64,000 nt of DNA from positions 1 through 64,000 of the forward strand of contig NW_027420740.1 of assembly GCF_009905375.1 (NCBI RefSeq), in the 5' to 3' direction. Position numbers and translations under genes: made by a program. Shown here piece by piece: positions 57,427 through 64,000 of this stretch. Source of the DNA: Apium graveolens. Its lineage: Eukaryota > Streptophyta > Magnoliopsida > Apiales > Apiaceae. The notes beneath the pieces are model-generated. The model was not told the origin of the DNA. It ran no database searches and was given only the letters and a program-made list of their open reading frames with translations. Each line of letters starts with the position of its first letter. Position 1 is the first letter of the stretch.

Positions 57427-60400
57427 ATGTCTACCGATGAGTCCAGAAAAGTGTCGGGCCAAGATATACAAGCGGTATGCTATCAAGTTCAACTAATTCC
57501 TTTTACTGCTACTTCATAACTATTTATACATAGTTTCTCACTCAGGATAAAGATAAGAAAGGTAATATATGACCAGTAAATGATATCATCAAATTAGGTT
57601 GTGGAAATAGGTGAATGACTGAACGCAAAAAGACAAATTGTGCCTCTTATTCAACAATTAGAAGAATTTTCCGTATTCATTAAGTAGAAGTTATAAAAGT
57701 TTCCCCACGGTCCTTGCTTCGATTAAATAGATTTTATAAAATTTACCCAATTTATCTTTTGTTTTCTTGGATGATGTATTCTTCTGGCTATTAACAAATC
57801 ACTATTTGGATGCAAGGGGGTATTGGGTTCACGGAGTGGTATGGGTATGGAATTAGGAATCAGATTAGAATGGTATGGGTGGTTGGACCTTGATTCTTAG
57901 TATCATTTATTTGGTTAAATGAATCTGTTTGGGTTAAAAAACTATTTGGGAGTCATTATTTAAATCAGTTTTTTATCATATAAAAAATTGTTTCATATTA
58001 GTGTTTGTAATTGTTTAAATATAATTATACCCCTTCTATTATTATGTTACCTTAAATTAAGTTTGTAGCTTGTTTTGTGTTAATATATATACATACACAA
58101 TATGAAATCAAATTGGTATACAGTTTATTATTTCTAAGATCTCTCAGCGACTTCCATGTTACCTAAGATACCCGGAGTTAGTTTAGTAGTGATTTTTTTG
58201 TCTACAGGGGCTTCCAGATTTATCTGGCTTTTTGTGTGGAATGTCATATATTTGCACTGTATGATTTTAAGTTTCTGCCGTCGCAAACTACCTGGATTTG
58301 ACATTGCGACTCCCATGATTCATACAAGTCGCTTCTACCGGTTCTGCTGGGGGTGTCTACCTACCTACAACATTTCAGTTTAGCATTTAATTAGATTCCC
58401 ACACTTTTAACCGAGTCGTGATTATAATACCATTTATACCGCCTCAATTCACACTTCCATATTCCTCTGGCCCAATGTGACTGGATTGTTCAACCTTCCA
58501 CAGGCCAGTCCAAAAAGCTGGTTTGATGTACTGAGCAGCGAGTTTAGTAAATCTTGCGAACTGATCGCTGATCAGACTTGTTAAATTACGTGTTGTGAAA
58601 GTTGTACTACAATGTTTTGCAGTTTGAAAACATGTTGGAACTTACATTGAAAAAAAAAGCTTTTATGCGCAAATTTTGATCATCAGCTGTTTTTAGGTGC
58701 AAAATCTCATTGAACAATGTCTGATCCGCTACATGACTCGGAAAGAAGTTATGAATTTTCTCTCTCTAAAGAAGAATATAGAACCTGCTGTTACCGAACT
58801 TGGTATTGTTATATCCTCTTTACTTCTTTAGATCTTTAATGTTATTATCTTTTCTTTGGTCTGTCATACATCTTATAATTTAATGCATATCCGTGGAACA
58901 ATTGTTGTCACTAAATTCGTCCGGTGTTTTGTTTGTCATAATCTGTGGTATTTTCTATAGTTGATGTTTACATTTTGATAGAAAATGAGCATTCCTGCAG
59001 TATGCTTTCTTATTCTTGTCAAGACTAAACATATTTTGGTTCCCCTTATAGTCTGGCAGAAACTCGAACAAGAAAATCAAGAATTTTTCAATGCATACAA
59101 TTTGAGGTTGACTTTGAAAGAGCAAATAGCGGAATTCAATAAGTTGCTAGATAGACAAGTTAAGATGATGCATCATGCAGACACATCAGGAGTCTCTTAC
59201 CGACCTGTTAGCGCATCTCATGTCTCACCAAGTAAGATATCTTTTAACATGATTTCAATGTGGACTCTTTAGAGTGTCTAACCTGTTGTGTGATTGCCTC
59301 AAAGTGGTAAAGAGAATGTTATGAGTCTTCATTTTGTCACATTCGTATGTTTTGTTTATGTCCACAATGAGAAATGAGTGTCGTTAGGCAATGAGTAGTA
59401 CATAAATGGATTGTATATACAAATAGCAAATATCTAGGCTCTAAATACTGAACCACTTTTTAAATTTTCTACTTCTTCACAATGTATGAACAAGGACTAC
59501 ATAGGAATTTCCTTCATTTCATATACTTTATTTTACCCGTGCGATGCATAGACAGCGTATTAATTATATTATTTATGTAATATGATTTATTCAATATGTC
59601 AACCGAAAAAGTTGGATTTCTTGTTACATTTTCCCACTAAAAGTTAAAACTCTAACTAATATTATATTACTTTTCAAAATTTCTGAATGGGATTAATAAA
59701 AATTATTATTTCATTATTAGTAGTTGTTAGGTTATACTGTTAAATCTTTATAACATCCCCCGTATTGGATTTAGTTTCTTATCTCTCAGGAGATCTCTAA
59801 ATACTATAATAGTGTAAAATTTACAGAATTGTAGTGTGAAACCAAATCCAACCCAACACTATGGTGTAAAATGTACACCATTCTGATTCTCCTAGTCCTT
59901 CACAGGGCACCTGGTCAAGTAACTTAATTTACTACCATGTATTATCGTTAATCTCCATTCTGATATTTAACCGTAGTCTTGAATGTATGACTAAAGATTC
60001 TGACACTTTTTCGTACAGTTCTGTTCCAGTACGAACTTCTTGACTGACATCATGACATTCCATTGCATTAACTTGATCCTGTTTTATATTGGCAGTGCAT
60101 CGTAACTCGTCAAGTTATCCTGCAGAAAATGCAGGACATGCTTTAATGACAGAGAGCATGCGGCAGCCCATTACCACTAACATACCAAATGAATTCAACA
60201 ATCGTGGTTTATCAGTGCCATGCATGCAAATACCTGTTGATATCTCTGGCCAGTCAAGAAAAAGCGAAACCTCAAATGTGATGCTAGCTCAGAATCAAAA
60301 TATCGGTATGGCACAAAGACTAAATGGTGGGATGCTGAAAAGAGAAGCTGGATATTCCGGCATGTCTCAGTTCATCTATGGGAGTGACAACAATATCATG

Positions 60401-61733
60401 GAAACACATCCACTCAGTACTGATGCATCCAATTTATTATACAGTGATGTCGAGTCACACACACTACCCTCCCTAAATGAAGCAATGTTGGATGCAGCAG
60501 ACACAACTAATTTTGGATTATTGGGGAACTATGGTATATCAGACTTGACAACAGAGTTTTCCAATAGTTCTGGTTTGCTTTCCCTCTCATCTGTTCTCCC
60601 TTCCTTTCTCGATATATATACGTGCACACACACATATTTGCACATGAACACAGTCAATGCTGCCCCCAGGGGGGGGGGTCTCCCTCCGTCTCTGTGTGTA
60701 TTTGCCTGGTTGCATGGGTTGCTAAATATTTTTTGTTAAGGTAATTGCCAACATAATATCTAATTTACCACTCCTTGAAAGAAAGACAGCCTATCGGGTG
60801 TATATATTAGCACTAAATTGTTTGATACGACAGGATATGGAGTTCTTTAGCTACGCTCCGACGTTCAATTTCAAATAGGGAGGATGAAAGCAAAACCGAA
60901 GGATCAAATTTTTACTCCTAACGGTGCTTCCTATTTTATTTAGGAAGGGAGGTTAATATAATTTGACCAACACACTTTAAAGTGCAAAGGGAGAGAATGA
61001 TAAAGTGCTTTTAAAACATTTCAGTAATTCCAAATATAACGTGATAGTCTAATTGATTCTTTTTCTCTCTTTTTTATTTATTCAAAACCCATGTCCCTCG
61101 TACTTACTCTCCTTATGAAGAGGGGATATGCTTGTTAAAGTACTTCACTTCAACTGATCTACTTCCCTCTGCTTTCATTCTAAAAAACCCAGGAGCACGT
61201 TGTTACTCCTGACAAGAGATTAACCAATACCTAGTTGGCTGAGTGGATGTTGCTAGACTTTGAGCTTATTGGTTATGTATGTGTGTCTTGCGAGTTCATA
61301 TATATATATAGAAAGTGTAGTCCTAAAGCTTGAGATTTGAACTACAAACTTGACAAATTCTTTGGGTACTGGTAGACGTTTGGGAGTAAGCTAAAGCAAA
61401 AAATTAAGTGCATCACTTGATATAGAATTCATTACTCCTTGTCTAAGATACATTAGTTGCCTCGCTCTGAATCAATTTTATCCTTAACTTGTATATAATA
61501 CGTATATTCTTTCCTCAAATCATTTTCAGATTTAATGGATAACTACAGGTCTCCCTTCCTAGAGACAGCTCAAGACAATTTCCTTGATTTGCAAAGCAGG
61601 GGAGATAATCAAGGTAATTTATCTGAGTTTTAAAAGTTCGTCACAAATGCAAAAACACAAGTACTGAAAAGGTTATACTCTGTCAGGACCAAATACGAGG
61701 TTGAACGGGTTTGGAGATTTTCATGGAGACTAA
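57427..61733 (+). CDS. TIGR01589-domain plant protein of unknown function, 6 coding exons
   Basis: Predicted 313 residues. Exons: 57427-57474, 58697-58802, 59052-59231, 60096-60572, 61530-61613, 61687-61733 (942 bases, all phases join with GT-AG borders). The start is MSTDESRKVSGQDIQ. Residues about 17-80 form the plant-specific TIGR01589 helical domain: VQNLIEQCLIRYMTRKEVM, EPAVTELVWQKLEQENQEFF, LRLTLKEQIAEFNKLLDRQ. The remainder is polar and low in complexity, without known motifs. Function of the family is not known to me. After the TAA at 61731 the same frame stays open for 11 codons to a splice donor, then joins an exon at 61894 ending with TGA at 61921, so the annotated stop may be premature. 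Confidence 0.88.
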
Positions 61734-62944
61734 TTGGACGATTTAACTGGTACTAATCTTGCACAGGTAATAATGGGTATCAACTATCAATTATGTACAT
61801 ATAATATCTGATGATGTTTTGTTACCATTCTATGCAACGCTTGCATGCAACCTGTTCATATTATTTAATGGCTGTTTTGATATCTTTTTGCAGTACAGCA
61901 CAACACCTACTAGGTGTTCCTGATTAGTCCTTATGTAAGCAGATCTATGCGATAACATGATGAAAATTAGTAGTCACTTGCAGTCTCACTGCACCCGAAA
62001 AATTAAGGAGGTTGTCATAGATTAGGGTAAAGTTATGCAGAAAATGCGATGAACAATTTAAAAGAACTGAAACATTACATGCGAAAAAAAACCCTGGTGT
62101 TGCATGATCAATACTAATACTTTTGTTGTTTCAGCTTACACCGAAAATGACCGTGTTGCTTGCCATTATCACTTTGTTGCAGGTTCAGCTGCATTACTCT
62201 GCTGGCAAAGAAACTTTTGTAGATAACAGCTTAACATGCAAAAATATCATCATCCGAGACATAGTTACAATGGATGATAGTGGAAAGTTAGTGCTGGTTT
62301 TGAAGAAGGAATAACGGTGGAAGTTTAAACAAATGAATCGCCTGTTTGGTAATTAGGTATTTCTTCAGTTGTATAATATAAATGATAGACTTAAATTTCC
62401 TGCTCATGAAATTTGTTTCTGTATGTTAAAACTAAAGATTGTAATGATAAGTAGGATTTTAGAGACTTTCCCCTATCCTCAGCTCTAGTTTTCGATGCTT
62501 TAGTGATCAGGTAATCCTTTGCGGCCTTTAAAACTATTCGTCGCCAACTGGCTACCTGCTACATTCTTCCACCATTTTCTTATCACACAATCATTAAACC
62601 TTGTTTTAGATTTCATTTTATTCAACCATTGCAACATGATACTGCCATTTCAGTTTTCTTTGAATAATACTCTCTCCGACCCGCCCATTGTAGATCATTT
62701 TCCTCCCTGCATCGCGGCCATTTTTCTAATTTCCTCCCCGTATCCCATCCCCAGAAAAATCAACAGCTTCTGTATTCCCATTCAACAAATTAACTCGTTG
62801 AATACACACATATATCGGAAACCAGAGAATGGATGATTTAAATGTTGTCTTCTTGTTATCAATCGAGGGTTTTCATTTAGACCAAATGCAATGACTGAGA
62901 ACTTAGATTATGTGAATCAAATTCACTTATAACTATTTTAACTA
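61734..62944 (+). other. 3' UTR and intergenic region
   Basis: Probably spliced 3' UTR of the TIGR01589 gene, with acceptors at 61893 (TTTTTGCAG) and near 62135 (TTGTTTCAG). A 63-codon ORF at 62123-62314 and a 105-codon ORF at 62519-62836 show no family resemblance and are not called. Confidence 0.45.
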
Positions 62945-63332
62945 TTTTAGACCAAATATTTCAAGAACTGCTCCAAAATATCACTTCCGGAAAAAATGGC
63001 CCAAAATGCCACTTCAAAACATTACATCGTGTAGCGTTTGGAAAACAACCCAAAACGTTGCACGATGTAACATTTTGTTTAATTTTTTTTTTTTAAATGT
63101 CAAAACGTTACTTTATCTACCATTTTGCACATATATATAAAAAACACCAAAGTACCAAAACGTTACTTTATCTACCGTTTTGCACATATAAAAAAATCAA
63201 AGTGTCAAAACGGTGCACGGTCTGTTGCATAAACGTTACACGATATACTGTTTTGAGATGACATTTAGGATCATTTTTTTTCAGAAGTGACATTTTGGTC
63301 CATTTTTAACCCCAAAAATGATATTTAGGACC
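62945..63332. mobile_element. MITE-like inverted-repeat element
   Basis: The left arm (62949-63018: GACCAAATATTT, CCAAAATATCACTTCC, ATGCCACTTCAAAAC) pairs with the complement of the right arm (63257-63332). The middle holds two copies, 55 bp apart, of CAAAACGTTACTTTATCTAC and several CAAAACGTT words. Arms are about 70-85 bp and diverged. The superfamily is uncertain, perhaps Mutator-like. Confidence 0.7.
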
Positions 63333-63975
63333 ACAAAGAACTTTCAATCTGCTTTTGATCGAGTATGAGCCGAAATCAAATCTGATCATATTCGATCATT
63401 TTTTTGGTTATAGAACAGACACGTGCTAACATGCATATATGTGTGTTATATATGAAAGTTTAGCTTCGAACTCCATCGAACTTCGCTTCTAACTCGACTC
63501 GAATTTGAAAGATCGAAACACTAGTCAAAAAAATTCGAAGTAAATATACAACTGCTGAGCATAATTATCGTGTCTATAATTCTGCTCGACCCGATTCGAT
63601 ATAATCTGTAATATAATGTATTTTTCCTTTTAAATTCGTATTAATAAGAGTAATGACACAGTTACCAAAAAAATTCCGAAATAACTCTCAAAATAACATA
63701 AGACATATTTAATTAGTGTGATTCATATTAACACAGACGTGCATTACATCTACGAGTAAATAACCAATAAGAAATTTTTTAGGAATTTTTTTTGGGATTC
63801 AGTTTTTTAATACATGACGTTTGACTCTCTGACACACATGTTTAGGAGGTTTGACCATATAGTTAAAATATTTTTTTTCGAATTTTTTTTTTGTGATTAA
63901 AACTTTTGATCTCAAATTTTTATACAAAAAAAGAATTTTTAAAAAATAATATTTCTAGTTATGTGCTCAACATTA

Positions 63976-64000
63976 CTCCCTCTGTCCCTAAATACTTTTC
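63976..64000. mobile_element. Start of a Stowaway-type MITE, cut by window end
   Basis: CTCCCTCTGTCCCTAAATAC preceded by TA (63974-63975), the same terminal motif as the MITE at 35759. The rest is outside the window. Confidence 0.7.

Noticed and set aside
57820..57990. GGTATGGGTATGGAATTAGG-rich stretch as a hAT MITE
   Set aside because: Composition resembles such elements but no terminal inverted repeats or target duplication could be fixed.
60650..60700. Run of ten G bases and CA-rich microsatellites after exon 4 of the TIGR01589 gene
   Set aside because: Intronic simple sequence; the open frame that runs through it to 60739 ends beyond the real splice donor at 60572.

Overview
This window is nuclear DNA of a eudicot plant with a transposon-rich genome. 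Intron-rich PHO1-type, SR-splicing-factor and TIGR01589-type genes, AT-rich intergenic DNA, Copia LTR retrotransposons, a Helitron with RPA-like passengers and Stowaway MITEs all point that way. The species cannot be fixed from sequence alone; an asterid is a guess.

Layout. (1) 1-30368 is a nest of elements. The oldest layer is a Helitron on the minus strand: N-terminal RepHel exons at about 28485-30193, HUH Rep and PIF1 helicase at 11020-15321, then two RPA1-like pseudogenes at 8500-9634 and 4218-6339. Two members of one Sire-like Copia family have landed in it. One is complete (15322-28484, plus strand, 13.2 kb, 1079-bp LTRs, TSD ATGAT) and splits the RepHel gene. The other is on the minus strand (1-4217, cut by the window edge) and truncates the second RPA pseudogene. 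Both are full of a short motif, TCAACGGAT or its complement ATCCGTTGA, in the LTRs, in gag and, in the complete copy, also in pol, the pol-3' spacer and a long extra ORF.
(2) 30369-39462 holds cellular genes: an intronless multi-pass membrane protein (31723-32727) and a 13-exon PHO1-family phosphate exporter (35094-39462, 806 aa) with a Stowaway MITE in intron 1 and a GC-AG intron 2.
(3) 39702-48254 is an older, decayed Copia element on the minus strand (TSD GTTTT), itself interrupted by a 1488-bp solo-LTR-like insertion (41457-42944, TSD GGTTC).
(4) 48255-64000 holds two more cellular genes: an SC35-like SR splicing factor of the SCL30A/SCL33 type (51651-54517, 261 aa) with a putative poison exon in its long intron, and a TIGR01589-domain gene (57427-61733, 313 aa) whose 5' intron carries a roughly 70-bp minisatellite. 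Small MITE-like elements fill the right edge.

The cellular genes are independent loci with no shared pathway evident. All four look intact, except that the TIGR01589 gene may have a premature stop near its C-terminus. All coding regions of the mobile elements carry inactivating lesions. Exon borders were placed by eye from GT/GC-AG signals, reading-frame continuity and remembered family similarity; no alignment or database search was run.
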